Source: Simmondsia chinensis (lineage: Eukaryota; Streptophyta; Magnoliopsida; Caryophyllales; Simmondsiaceae). From it: 64,000 nucleotides of DNA. The DNA lies in contig JAGTTD010000003.1 in assembly GCA_018398585.1 (NCBI GenBank), positions 4,100,637 through 4,164,636 on the forward strand. Reading direction: 5' to 3'. Shown here piece after piece: positions 1 to 11,084 of the stretch. Both the position numbers and the translations under genes were made by a program. The notes under the pieces were generated by a model. The model searched no databases. It was not told where the DNA came from and was given only the letters and a program-made list of their open reading frames with translations. Position 1 is the first letter of the stretch, and each line of letters opens with the position of its first letter.

Positions 1-573
1 GCATCCCGCACGACCCGATTCAGAATAATCCTGCTCCTAGTGATGCTCGTGTTCCCAACTTAAGGTGTCAGTGTACGAAGGTGACGGACCCGGTTGTAAA
101 AATTCCCGTTCCTTGGTATTAAGCTCAGCTACTCTAAGAGCTTTAGATGGTCAGTCTGAGCTAGAACTAGATCAGCCAGCTCTAGATGAAGATGAGTTAT
201 GAGCTATTTTTTCATTAATTTATAATTGTGAAATGTAAGTAAAATGCAAATTAGGTAAATAAAAATGACAAACAAATAAATTTTGATACTAAATTTACCA
301 AAGCGAAAACTTAAAGTTGAACTTCTACAAGATTTTATGAGCAGAACACAGTCGCAACTTCGAACTAGAGAAAATTGGAGAGTAAGTTGTAAGTAGAGTA
401 AGTAGAGAAGAGAGAATTGGAGAGATTACGGTGGTGAAATGAGAAAATGAAGTTAGCATTTATAAAAAAAATTAGAATTTCTTTTTTAATAATGGCAGGG
501 CAACGGCTCAAAGACCTGATGCCCTTCTGCCCCCAACGGGACAGGGCCCGGCCCAACCCACTGGCCACCACTA
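1..573 (+). mobile_element. hAT-type transposon, 3' end (truncated by window edge)
   Basis: An open frame ending in an acidic tail (…LDEDEL, stop at 200-202) is followed by A/T-rich sequence. Then comes a GC-rich terminal segment that reads on the reverse strand TAGTGGTGGCCAGTGGGTTG followed by GGGCC-rich sequence. That resembles the TAGGGGTGGCAA…GGGCCGGGCC ends common in plant hAT elements. The 5' part lies outside the window, so no terminal inverted repeat or target duplication can be paired. The coding tail is too short to prove a transposase. Confidence 0.45.
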
Positions 574-770
574 GTCATGGAGGCATGGGTAAGGAGACAA
601 TGCATTAGGGCTAAGAGTAGGGTTAGGGTTGCAGCTTTTGCAAATTACAAATTTGCCCTTTTTGTTGCTTATACTTACCAATTGAACCTTTACTTAAATT
701 TTTTGACGTAGAAAAATACGATCTCCTTAGTTAGTTATAGGCAACTTAATTGGGTAAAATTTGCTCTTAT
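574..770. other. unassigned intergenic
   Basis: A/T-rich sequence between the hAT end and the SINE-like insertion. I see no coding or repeat structure in it. Confidence 0.5.
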
Positions 771-783
771 TATATTCGACCTA
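771..783 (+). repeat. target-site duplication, left copy
   Basis: TATATTCGACCTA is repeated exactly at 1016-1028 and flanks the 5S-headed retroelement. Confidence 0.8.
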
Positions 784-1015
784 ATGCTCTGGATCCCACT
801 AGAACTCTGAATTTAAGCTGCTTGGGCGAGAGTAGCACCAGGATGGGTGACCTCCTGGGAAGTCCTTCTGTTGCCAACCTTATAAAGTTAGGGGTCCTCG
901 AAAATAGCCGCTCCGCAGGGTTACACCCTGAAGGGGTAAGACTGCGTACATCTACTCCCCTCCAGACCCTGCTTAGACGGGAGCCCTTAAGGCTCTAAGT
1001 TTGTTGTTATTGTTG
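784..1015 (+). mobile_element. SINE-like retroelement with 5S rRNA-derived head
   Basis: Bases 784-875 follow plant 5S rRNA from about its position 27 to the 3' end. The internal control region is recognisable: box A-like AAGCTGCTTGGGCGAGAG, the intermediate element GGATG and a box C-like GGGAAGTCC. Bases 890-1015 are a different module, the tail shared with the RTE LINE at 44222-44361, ending in (TTG)n. The insert is bracketed by a perfect 13-bp direct repeat, TATATTCGACCTA, at 771-783 and 1016-1028, so the two modules moved as one unit. It is not a functional 5S gene because the first quarter is missing. Confidence 0.75.
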
Positions 1016-1107
1016 TATATTCGACCTAGAGGACAAAACGAAAGACGCATCCAGTAATAAACAAGATAACATAAAAATCTAACTAAGAGAGTTTCTTGGA
1101 AGAAATA

Positions 1108-3255
1108 TGTTAGGAATAGTGTCCTAAAATGCAAATTTATTCTATTAATATTATTTTATTAAAAAATAAAATTGAAGTTCCAGTTGTTTCCTTATTAAAT
1201 TTGTGTAAGCGATATTTAAACTGTATGTGATTTTCTTTTAAGTATCGTCCATGAGATGGACAGGGTCCTCAGATTACATTTTACATGTTTGTTCTAAGTG
1301 GATAATGAGATTAAGCCACAAATAGACTTGGAACAAATGGTATGGAATGTTATTTGAATAACTTGTGATCGATGATGAGCGTGGGCTACTTGTCTGTTAA
1401 GACCATGACTTAACACTTTAGATAACTTGTCTTGGTCATATGGATGGTGTTCTAAAAGTGTTAGGTTAGTGTATTTTATAAGATTGACACACTGAGTTAG
1501 ACCATGTGAGTTGCTTGTTTTTAGACTACTATAGGAGATGAGTAAATCATGTTGTACTATTTGAACGAGGACTTCAAATCTTGAGAGTATTCTGGACTTA
1601 TGCATGAAATATTATTTACTTTGGTGTACTACAAGTAAGATCTAGACAAATGACCGAATTTTCACGTACACTAGATAGCGTCGTGAAGTGTGACAAGGAT
1701 CATGTATTCAATAGAGAATCTACAGTCTCTTATGAGATACGGATGGCCCCTTAGTTGATTTACAAGTATTTGAATAGTTCGGAAACTTTGCCAAAGTATT
1801 CCAAGTGTTTGACATTTGGAATTCATATTGTGAATATGTTCAAGTGTAAATAAATTATTCAGTGAAGTGGCAGTCAGTAACTAATGGAGAAGCAATGAGA
1901 AGAATAATGGTGCTGGTTATATTTATTTTTTGTCATGGACATCTAGGTGGAGGGGCTGTCACCAATACAAACGATTTGAAAAATGACGAATAAATAATTA
2001 AAATCTAGAGTGCAGTGATATTTATTTAGTGGAATTAAATCTCATAAAAGGGTAATAAAATTATATCATGAGATGGTTAATTTAACCCATTTGGAGCTAA
2101 ATTTAAATTGTCCCTAAGGTCCCTGCGCAAACCTCTTTATTTATTGCCATTGAAAAAATATTAAAGAATATATGAGATGAGTAAATTTAATTTGCCAAAC
2201 ATTATTCATGAGATGAATAAAAATTATAAATTATAAAATAAATAATTTTTGAAAACTAAAATTCTTAAGATAAATTTTTACATGTGGGAAACAAAACAAA
2301 AATATATACTTATATATAAATCGCGTTCAACCCAATGGCGATCCGCGTATTCGGGCCAATTGTGCACTAGGAGGCCCTAAGGGGAGATCCGCGTGCCCCA
2401 GTATTGGACAATCAGGCCTCAACACGTGGCATGCGGTGACAGGCTTAAGACACGGCTTTGACCAGCATTAAACGCATCATTTTATTTCTCTTTTACATGA
2501 ATACGTTGCGTTTTGTTGTTAACTGGCAAATCCAACTTTGAAATAATTGCTTATTTTCCCTCCGGTATACTACTATAAATAGAGGTACCTATTCCAAAGG
2601 TTTGGTATTTGATTTATAAGTTTAAAATAAAAGGTTTCTGAAAGTGTTGACTTTCGAAGACCTAGTGGGAGACAAAAATTTATTTTGAAAATTTTCTCTC
2701 CTCAAAGTTTAATATTTTTCTGAGCCCACTCTGGGCTTTTTAAGGTCATTGCGTAAAAGGCCGCTCGGTCTTGATTTCTCAGCTTTCTTGGAGTATTATT
2801 ATTTCCTAGTTTTCCTGGTTTTCTTTATTTGGAGCAATTCCAGGGATGTTCTTCTTTCCTTCTCTTTTAAGTTTTTTGCTTTTATATTTATTTACAGCTT
2901 TTCTTATTATGCCTGATATAAGTTCATGTTATTGTTATAAATGTATTAGAGTAGAGGGCTGTAAATTTAAATTAGAAATTTTAAATCAATATAAGGTTTA
3001 AAATTAAGAATTTGAAACCCTTTCACTGCGTTAATTTAATTAAATTAGGGAGAATTTTTGAAATTCGTCTCAACAACTGATATCAGAGCAAAGGAACCTA
3101 TAGAGATAACCCTATTCCAGGGAGTTCTTGCCCGTAAGGTGTCACAAAGCGTGACTCTCCGACCGGGGCTTAGGTAGCAAGAAGAGTCTCCTATGCTGAG
3201 TTTTCTGATGGGTGCACTTTATTGTGACCACAATTGGAGAACTGTGAATATAACA
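1108..3255 (+). repeat. long copia LTR, plus orientation
   Basis: It begins TGTTAGGAATAGTGTCC and ends …ATATAACA. The next bases, ATTGGCATCAGAG, are the complement of an initiator-Met tRNA 3' end (primer binding site). It matches in reverse the two LTRs of the element at 23138-31326, including the tract near 3120-3190. A TATA box (TATAAATA, 2574-2581) marks the transcription start region. It is about 2.15 kb long, unusually long for copia. No partner LTR or coding internal region follows, so this is a remnant. Confidence 0.7.
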
Positions 3256-4152
3256 ATTGGCATCAGAGTTAGGTTAATTAATAACTAGGTTAGTTATTGC
3301 CAACAAAATATTTTCTCTATATGTTAGTTTGAAGACTATAACTGGAGCTATTTATATGATTACTAAATATTCCATCTAAATTGCGATATTTCCTCCGTTA
3401 TCTTAACTAATGAGATTATGGCCTGACCACCCAATACTAAGAGAGACGTTGATTCTGTTGACCACTTATTCAATACCCAATATCTCCCTCTCAACCACTA
3501 AGACTATCATCTCATTCTGGTAATGAATATGTGACCAAAACGATTCATAATATAACCAAGAGTGTTAAATTACGCTATCATCCAGTTAATGTAGCATATG
3601 AAGAACAGAAAAGTTTATGAATCCCACACCATTCAGCATCATCTAGAATTTAGCATTAGTGGTCCCATAAGTAATGTGCTAAATTCACACAACTTTGATT
3701 ATATCACAAGCTGGCATGATGTGATTGGCGGGCAATTTAGGCAATGTCACGAAGGTTTTTTGTTTGACAGACACTCCAATCCATCTTAACTTGCTCGCTT
3801 TCTTAGACACACTCCATTGGGCAGTATCAATCGTGACCCTTGAATAGCATGCTAAAGTAGCAGCACTTGCTTCGAATTTCATGGCATGGGTCTAAGCCTC
3901 ATAGGGTATTGACATGGACTTTTTAGTCTTGGAGCTCACACAGTAAAGAAAAGGGGTATATTCAATTACTTTTTACTCTAATTTTGTTAAGCACATATAG
4001 TGTGATATATATGTTATGGTATAACTCCCAATTAACTAGGAGAGTCGGTTAAAATTATGCCATGTGAAGTTTCTCTCAAGCAAACCACAATATTTCACTA
4101 AATTTGGCTATCTAGGCATAACATGGAAAGCATTAATGCAATTCATATACTA
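3256..4152 (+). other. primer binding site and unassigned internal remnant
   Basis: The primer binding site occupies 3256-3270. The rest shows no gag or pol motif in any frame. It may be decayed internal sequence of the LTR element or host DNA. Confidence 0.4.
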
Positions 4153-4268
4153 CCTTAGGGACATAGCCGAGTGGTCGTGATCGCCGGTTGCCAACGAGGT
4201 GACCCGGGATCGAATCCCACAAAGCTCAAATGTGGTCTCCTCTTTATTGAGGATTTAAGGGGTTTATC

Positions 4269-4303
<35 letters not shown>

Positions 4304-4337
4304 ATGTCTTTACCATCATAAAAAAAAAAAAAAAATT
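4153..4337 (+). mobile_element. tRNA-derived SINE (family S1) with (C)33 and A tail
   Basis: Internal pol III promoter motifs are visible: A box TAGCCGAGTGG near 4165 and B box GGGATCGAATCCC near 4206. The body continues to GGGGTTTATC, then an uninterrupted run of 33 C (4271-4303), a short stretch and a poly(A) tail. The copy at 44796-44920 matches the same body closely. No clear target duplication was found. Confidence 0.7.
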
Positions 4338-6600
4338 AATTAGGCTGTCTGGGAGTGGTTAATAGAAACCATAGAGAAGTTGAAAGTACACTGTAATCAA
4401 GGTTAGACAATAAGGAAGATTCTTTGGAAATTCCTTACTTCACAAAATTATCAATGAAAACCGTAGAGACATTTCGACAACATATATTTTGAACAAGGGA
4501 ATTATATTTTTCTCCCTAAAGTTTTTCCCTTTAGACTATTATGTTATAATTTAGACCAGAACAAGCCGACAACTAACCTAAGACAAGCCAAATATAAGCT
4601 GAAGAATATTCTTTTATCTATGACATCCAATAGCTTACATGCATCTTGATTAATCTCCAAGTTACACACCCAACTCAAAAGTTTACCTACAAATAAAATT
4701 AGAATTAATAGACTCAGCAGGTGACCCTAGAAATGTTTGCACCTAATGAAAGAATTCTAACTTAGAGCTAACGATTTATAAGATATGAGGGCCAAGTATT
4801 CTTTTACCACTTAAAGCCTCTTTGGGAATGGTAATTCAACCTAGCTTTGGCAGAGGTTTTATATGGCTTGGAGGTAAACAATAAAATTCAACCTAATTTG
4901 AGAAAAGGATATTTAACCCACCAAAAAAAGCTCAACCCAACTCAACACCTTTAACCTCCAATCAATCCAAATCCAATCCAAGTTCCATTTTTTCACTTGC
5001 CTCTTGCACCTCAATCGGGGGACTACCTCAAAGGCAACAATCATCTCGATTTGTGTCTTAGTTTCACACCAACATACGCGACTTCAATTCGTTTGTACTT
5101 TGATTTCCTTTAAATTGTTTGTACTCAAACATGAGATATGAGTTGATGAATTCTAGCTCCAAAAGTGGCCAAAAGGAGGGGAAAAAAAAGGGTTGTCAAA
5201 TGCGTCGCCAAGTCGAGTATGAGTTGGCGGAATATGTGACAGGTTGAATGTGAGATGAAAAGTATAACTTGCTAAGACAAATATGTTGGAATTTGGAGAT
5301 TTTGGTGCTTCAATTTTCTTCAAACTCCCTTTTCCATAGACTTAGTCAAGTCTGGTGGGCCTGGAGTGCACATGGTGGGCCACACACGCATATCCTCCCT
5401 ATTGCATCGGGCTAGGTTGACGTCGCTTCACATAGTATTGGTGCGGTCAAGACTTCTACAATTACGGCCATTGTATTTATAGTCGTTGCTACAAAGTCAA
5501 ATTCGAGATGACTTCTTTTCTTGGTCAAGCTCAAGGTTGCAATCTAAAGCTCGAAATATAATTGTTGATCGATTCAACCTCCCACTCTTTCCATATCTAC
5601 ACTTTCCCCGTTTGAGCCGGATTATATGGTCCTTCATATCCACGCACATCCCCATATCAAGGACCGAAGTTTTCGCCCTCTTTCCTTGATTGACAGTTGA
5701 TTCAATGGATGAAAATTCTTCTATCAATAGAGCGTCCTGGGGGTCATTTTATATACACAGAAACACAGGAAAAAAATTTAATTCCCTAGTCTTTCCTTTT
5801 CCTCTCGAAAATACTCCGTGTCTTTCATTATTGAGCAAGTTGAGGTGTACTCCAATCAATCGCTCGAGAATACACTGCTGTGGTGGATGTTATGTTGACC
5901 CTAGAAATCAAAGTGCCAGTTGATCCCATTTGTATCAGTGCAGGGGCATAAACGACTTGGTCAGTGATGAATATAGGATAAGACAATTTCCTTGGTTTGA
6001 TCTTTTCTCTTTGCGTTCTAATTATCTTTGCTCAAACTTGTCTTGCCTAATTAATGGTCTTCCTATTTGATGTCCCTCTGTTAATCAATAAGTTCTATTT
6101 TCTCCAATCTCGAGTTAAGTTTTTCCGTCTCAAATTTACTTCTCTAGTTACCCAGTTGCATCATTTTTTCAACAAAATACGGGTCAAATATTTATCAGGT
6201 AGAATTCAAGTCGATCATAATCTGACTTGTACCCCACCCATTGCCAGAGGAACCTTGCTAAAATACAATTTGCTTTGAGTATATACCGCTGCAAATGCTA
6301 CAAAACCTGATTCAAAGTCAGAAACACTAGCTTCCCATGCCAATGGGAGCCATGTATGGTTCAAACCCAGGAGCGCAGGAATGGATGCAAAAGATCAGAG
6401 TGACATTTAATGCACAATATTTTCAATCTTAGGACATTTTTATAACTATTAAAATACCTCAAAATTTCAACATTAAATCAAGCTTTAACTTCTCGTGAGA
6501 CTGTGAGCTTCCCCATTTTCAGCTCCTCTGAAATCCACCCCAAAAGATCCTCGTGAGAAAGGAGCTCTTCATTTTCAAAGTTCTCATCATTTTTTGAATT
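4338..6600. other. unassigned region upstream of the subtilase
   Basis: About 2.2 kb without a recognisable gene. Short open frames near 5486-5923 and 6054-6278 have no family motif and no intact start or splice context. The stretch nearest the subtilase should hold its promoter. Confidence 0.4.
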
Positions 6601-6618
6601 TGTTCTGCATTTTTTTTC

Positions 6619-6626
6619 TATAAATA
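6619..6626 (+). promoter_or_regulatory. TATA box of the subtilase gene
   Basis: TATAAATA lies 76 bp upstream of the start codon. It predicts a transcription start near 6650 and a leader of roughly 50 nt. Confidence 0.55.
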
Positions 6627-6652
6627 CCCAGAAATTTCTGCAGAAAAACACC

Positions 6653-6775
6653 ATGACCCAGATTCTCAAATTGCATAATTTGGTCTTAGATAGGTCAATC
6701 AATGGCTGTAGTCAAGATAACTCTTGTGTTTTCAAGCTTTTTTCTCTTTTTAGCCTGTTTTATAACTGCTGTTGA
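6653..6775 (+). promoter_or_regulatory. possible overlapping upstream ORF
   Basis: An ATG at 6653 has A at -3 and opens a 40-codon frame. It ends at TGA 6773-6775, out of frame with and overlapping the subtilase start at 6702. It would affect translation only if transcription starts upstream of 6653, which the TATA position leaves open. Confidence 0.3.
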
Positions 6776-9029
6776 ACTGCCTCTTAAGACTTACATTGTT
6801 CAGCTACACCCACAAGGAAAAACTAGCTCATTTTTCTCTTCTAAGCTCGAATGGCACCTCTCGTTTATCGAGAAGGTAGTGTCAGTAGAGGAAGAAGACA
6901 GCCCGTCTTCTCGCCTGCTCTACTCGTATAGCTCTGTCTTAGAGGGGTTCGCGGCTGTCCTCTCTGAGCACGAGGTCTGGTATATGAGGAGCCTAGGTGA
7001 TGTTATAGCAGTTAGAGCGGAGAGGAGGCTCGAGCTCCATACTACGTACTCGTACAACTTCTTAGGACTCGGGTCTGGCCAAGGAGGTGCTTGGGTGAAG
7101 GGTGCATTTGGAAGGGGTACGATCATTGGTGTACTAGACACTGGTGTTTGGCCCGAGAGCCCGAGTTTTGATGATCGAGGAATGCCACCAGTTCCTAAGA
7201 AGTGGAGAGGAGTTTGCCAAGAAGGACAGCAGTTTAATGCCTCAAGCTGCAACAAGAAGCTCATTGGCGCAAGGTTCTTTATCAAAGGCCATAGAGTTGC
7301 TACCTTTCCTGCAACATCAGGGATCATTCCGGAGTATGTGTCCCCTCGGGACTCGTCTGGGCACGGAACGCACACGTCTTCCACAGTCGGAGGTTCACCA
7401 GTCCCAATGGCAAATGTTCTAGGGAACGGTGAAGGAGAAGCTCGGGGAATGGCCCCAGGAGCTCACATTGCCATCTACAAGGTCTGCTGGTCTAATGGCT
7501 GTTACAGCTCTGACATTCTGGCTGCCATGGATCTAGCAATCAGGGATGGAGTTGATGTCCTCTCTCTCTCTCTAGGCGGCTTTCCAGTACCTTTCTATGA
7601 TGACACGGTCGCTATCGGAAGTTTCCAGGCCATGGAGAAGGGAATTTCAGTGGTATGTGCAGCTGGAAACAATGGTCCAATACAAAATTCTGTAGCGAAT
7701 GAGGCACCTTGGGTAACAACAGTCGGGGCGAGCACACTTGACAGGAGATTCCCAGCTTTTGTTCGGATGGGAAACGGGAGATTCCTCTATGGAGAATCTG
7801 TGTATCCGAGGAATCATCTCCTGATGGCAAAGAGAACTCTTGAACTAGTCTATGTAACTGGAGGTGATAAGGGAAGTGAATTCTGCCTTGAAGGGTCACT
7901 TCCTCGGTCACAAGTTGAAGGAAAAATGGTGATATGTGATCGCGGTGTGAATGGAAGGGCAGAGAAAGGCGAAGTGGTAAAGAAAGCAGGAGGAGCTGCA
8001 ATGATCCTTGCTAACACGCCGATAAACCTAGAGGAAGATTCAGTTGATGCGCATGTCTTGCCAGCAACATTGGTTGGATATGCAGAGTCGGTCTTCTTGA
8101 AGAACTACATCAACTCTACAAGGAACGCAAAAGCAAGGATTGAATTCATTGGGACAGTGATTGGGAGATCAAAGGCACCAGCAGTGGCACAGTTTTCATC
8201 CAGAGGGCCGAGTTTGAACAACCCTTCTATCCTTAAGCCTGATGTTATTGCCCCCGGTGTCAATATCATCGCGGCTTGGCCCCAGAACTTGGGACCCTCC
8301 GGTCTTCCAGAAGATTCCAGAAGGGTGAACTTCACCATCATGTCAGGGACCTCCATGGCGTGTCCCCATGTCAGCGGAATTGCAGCTCTGATCCACTCTG
8401 CTCGTCCACATTGGTCTCCGGCTGCTATTCGATCTGCAATTATGACAACTGCAGACGTGACTGATCATTATGGGAAGCCGATAAGGGACGGGAATTCTCC
8501 GGCCGGCATTTTTGCCATCGGAGCTGGGCATATTAATCCCAATAAGGCAATCGATCCGGGTTTGATATATGACACTGCCCCGGATGATTATGTCACACAT
8601 TTGTGCACACTCGGATACACAAGGCCTGAGATTTTCACAATCTCTCACAGGAATGTAAGTTGCATTAAGATGCTGCAGAAGAACAAGGGTTTCAGCCTCA
8701 ATTACCCTTCTATTTCTGCAATCTTCCGAGGAAGAGAGACGGTTAAGGTAATCACGAGACGAGTAACCAATGTGGGTATGCCGAATTCCATCTACTCAGT
8801 CCAAGTAAAGGAACCAAAAGGAGTCAGGATCATAGTAAAACCAAGACAGCTCATTTTCCGAACTATTAATCAAACTTTGAGCTACAGGGTCTCTGTCATA
8901 TCCAAGAAATGGATAGGAACTAGGTCTGTGAGCTTTGCTCAGGGAGAATTAGTATGGGTGCATGCGCGCCGAGGCTCTTACAAGGTCAGAAGCCCGATTT
9001 CAGTGACTCGGATGATCAAGAAAAGTTAA
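6702..9029 (+). CDS. SDD1: subtilisin-like serine protease, SDD1/SBT1.2 type
   Basis: Complete intronless 775-residue subtilase (peptidase S8). Residues 1-24 form a signal peptide. An I9-type propeptide (about 29-113) follows and ends before TTYSYNFLGL. Triad: Asp146 in VLDTGVWPES, His221 in GHGTHT, Ser551 in GTSMACPH; oxyanion Asn323 in AAGNNGP. A protease-associated domain is inserted at about 380-475 and a fibronectin-III-like domain closes the protein (about 670-770). It follows Arabidopsis SDD1 along its whole length from memory, including VEEE…PSSRLLYSYS, CDRGVNGR and WPQNLGP. SDD1 is an apoplastic processing protease that limits stomatal density; that role is inferred here by orthology. 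No disabling change is seen. The start is the first in-frame ATG and gives a proper signal peptide. Confidence 0.96.
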   Translation: MAVVKITLVFSSFFLFLACFITAVELPLKTYIVQLHPQGKTSSFFSSKLEWHLSFIEKVVSVEEEDSPSSRLLYSYSSVLEGFAAVLSEHEVWYMRSLGDVIAVRAERRLELHTTYSYNFLGLGSGQGGAWVKGAFGRGTIIGVLDTGVWPESPSFDDRGMPPVPKKWRGVCQEGQQFNASSCNKKLIGARFFIKGHRVATFPATSGIIPEYVSPRDSSGHGTHTSSTVGGSPVPMANVLGNGEGEARGMAPGAHIAIYKVCWSNGCYSSDILAAMDLAIRDGVDVLSLSLGGFPVPFYDDTVAIGSFQAMEKGISVVCAAGNNGPIQNSVANEAPWVTTVGASTLDRRFPAFVRMGNGRFLYGESVYPRNHLLMAKRTLELVYVTGGDKGSEFCLEGSLPRSQVEGKMVICDRGVNGRAEKGEVVKKAGGAAMILANTPINLEEDSVDAHVLPATLVGYAESVFLKNYINSTRNAKARIEFIGTVIGRSKAPAVAQFSSRGPSLNNPSILKPDVIAPGVNIIAAWPQNLGPSGLPEDSRRVNFTIMSGTSMACPHVSGIAALIHSARPHWSPAAIRSAIMTTADVTDHYGKPIRDGNSPAGIFAIGAGHINPNKAIDPGLIYDTAPDDYVTHLCTLGYTRPEIFTISHRNVSCIKMLQKNKGFSLNYPSISAIFRGRETVKVITRRVTNVGMPNSIYSVQVKEPKGVRIIVKPRQLIFRTINQTLSYRVSVISKKWIGTRSVSFAQGELVWVHARRGSYKVRSPISVTRMIKKS

Positions 9030-9364
9030 GCTGAAGTTCACACTCGGTCCCTGGAAGCGTCAAAACGTTAGCATATCTTCTAGTGAGGCAACCATTTTCT
9101 ACACCAGTAGAAAAAATTCGATTTGTCGTTTTATTTGGAGTTGAAATGTCTTGTTTGTTGTTTCCTTTCTTCATTTAAGAAAGCAAATGGTTTCCACATA
9201 AGTCTTGGAATGTCTGCTCTTATCTACTGTGTTCAATCTTCATTAAGGAGGCATATGGTCTCAGAACAAGACAGGATGCGTTGGCTTCAGCAATTGGCAC
9301 ATGCTCAAAAGCAAAAATCTTCAGAGTCACAAGGACACACTAAGTCAAAAACTGGGCATTTATG
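9030..9364 (+). other. subtilase 3' flank
   Basis: Non-coding sequence after the stop, presumably the 3' untranslated region. I could not place a definite poly(A) signal. Confidence 0.4.
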
Positions 9365-9745
9365 TTAGGACCATCCCCATACACCGAACCCTAAATTGAA
9401 ATAGTTAATGCAAATTTAAAAGAAGAGGGAAGATATTTGAACACCAGAATTTACATAGTTTCATTTAAAGCCTACATCCACGGAGAGGAAGCAATGAAAT
9501 TCACTATATAAGAATCGAGGATTACAATAATTTCCGCTCACTTAACTAAAACAGCACAAGAGTGCCCTATAAATAGGCCTTGTACAAACATAAACGCTGC
9601 AAGCCCAAAAGGCACCATCAATCAATGCCATTAACTCAAGCCCTAATAAATCTAGCCATGAATATAGTTGTTATCCGAAGACCATCAATCTCCAAACTTA
9701 ACAATTTCCTCTAAGATGACACAATCAAGTTCAATTTCACAATTG
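9365..9745 (+). repeat. LTR-like dispersed repeat, copy 1
   Basis: It begins TGTTAGGACC and contains a TATA-like CTATAAATAGGCC (about 9570). It shares its layout with 13197-13545: GAACACC…TTTAC…GGTTC, CCTA(C/T)ATCCA, AATCGAGGATTACAAT and TATAAATAGGCC. A weaker match lies at 49790-49960. The layout suggests a solo LTR, but neither PBS nor target duplication was found. Confidence 0.5.
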
Positions 9746-10242
9746 CAATACTTTGAGCTGCCAAGGAACAAGTGAACATCTTGTATAAACAACAAATAGA
9801 AGTTGGGCAATGAAATTAAAGGTACTAGTTTCAAATCCTCTCAACCCCAACTTTACTTATCTACCAAAAAAGAAAAACAAACACTCGTCACATGGAGATT
9901 TGACAGAAATTCTATTATGTCAATAGTTCAAGTCTAGGAACGTGGTAAAACTAAAAGCAGTGATAATATGCGATGTCAGGAACTTAACAGAAGTAAACCG
10001 GATAGGCTATGTTGCTCGAAAGCGACCAGAGGGTTGAGTACATGTACGTAAACCAGGGGCTAGATCCGGCTATATTTAGGGAATTTCAAATGCTTAGTTT
10101 GTTTGGAGTGTCCAAAGTGTCATGGATCCAATGTCCAGATAGAACACAGGCACCTTGGGTGGAATAGAGTGCCAAAGTAACACACCTGCTAGGAAATGGA
10201 ATAATCAATCCCAATATATGAAAGCCCACGTCACTTGAGATT
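9746..10242. other. unassigned intergenic
   Basis: No coding signal. A stretch near 10007-10160 (GGCTATGTTGCTCG…) resembles a dispersed plant repeat seen from memory, but I cannot delimit it. Confidence 0.35.
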
Positions 10243-10527
10243 GGGTCTGTTTGGCTCAGATTTGAAAAAAATTGCTTCTTTTAGAAGCACATTTTGGAGA
10301 AGTACTTTGTAAAAAAATGCTCTCAGTAGGGGTATTTTTATCCGGAAAACTTTTTAGGTCTTACTTTTACTTCTATTTCAAAGGAAAGGCATCATTGTTC
10401 AATGATTCTACTTTTATTTTAAAACATTTTTTTCCAGGTCGAACACCTTCAGATCCTAAAAGAAATACTTTTTCTAAATTTTTTTTTTTTTTTTTTTTCT
10501 GAAAAAGAAGTTTGGCCAAATAAGCCC
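10243..10527. mobile_element. MITE, GGGTCTGTTTGGC type
   Basis: The left end GGGTCTGTTTGGCTCAG and right end TTTGGCCAAATAAGCCC are imperfect inverted repeats. The interior is A/T-rich with A/T homopolymers. It is about 285 bp. No target duplication was identified. Confidence 0.5.
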
Positions 10528-11080
10528 TTATATCCAATATGCAAGTCACGAAAGTCTTAAAAGGAAACATTGATCGGACTTGAACTACAATAAATAGTGG
10601 GACGATGTCAAACCTCAAGACTGTTTTCCTCCCTCATTTTGTGGGCATCTTGTTTAGCTATATTTAGAGGTTAAAGGGCAAAGCTGAGGATGGATGAGAA
10701 AAGAAAAGAAACTAGCCGGACCCAGCTGAAGCAAACACCAGAGAGATAAGAAGAGAAGGAAAAGAATAATATCTATTTCATTATCACCACCTCAGTTAAC
10801 TATATGATGCTCTGTTTCATCCATAATACGAGATCATGAAATGGCATATCAACAATGTTTCCAAGTCTACAGATACGTAAAACAACAGATGCAATCCTTT
10901 GACTACTAGGTTCTCCTCCATCTTAGCCAAGTCATAATATACTTCCAATTATGTAAAGATGGAACGTAAGAATACGAAAGCAACGATAATGGGTTCAATA
11001 GAATTGCAGCTCCCTTAAAGAAAGATCTGAAGTTCACTCTACAAAAATCTCATGCATGATAAAAGAAGGGTTTTTTTTTT
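10528..11080. other. unassigned intergenic
   Basis: No gene or repeat structure recognised between the MITE and the repeat downstream of PSB28. Confidence 0.4.
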
Positions 11081-11084
11081 TTTT

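Noticed and set aside
790..875. Functional 5S rRNA gene
   Set aside because: The first quarter of 5S rRNA is absent, there is no tandem array or T-rich terminator, and the segment lies inside a target duplication with a LINE tail.
4160..4215. tRNA gene
   Set aside because: A and B boxes are present, but no cloverleaf with a plausible anticodon arm and acceptor stem forms, and the unit continues into a SINE body and tail. The same applies to 12820, 33400, 44810 and 11290.
5486..5923. Organellar DNA insert or small gene
   Set aside because: Open frames on both strands looked unusual, but no plastid or mitochondrial gene could be matched from memory and no start or splice context supports a gene.
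6920..8648. Antisense ORFs over the subtilase (up to 154 codons)
   Set aside because: Shadows of a conserved coding frame; no domain of their own.
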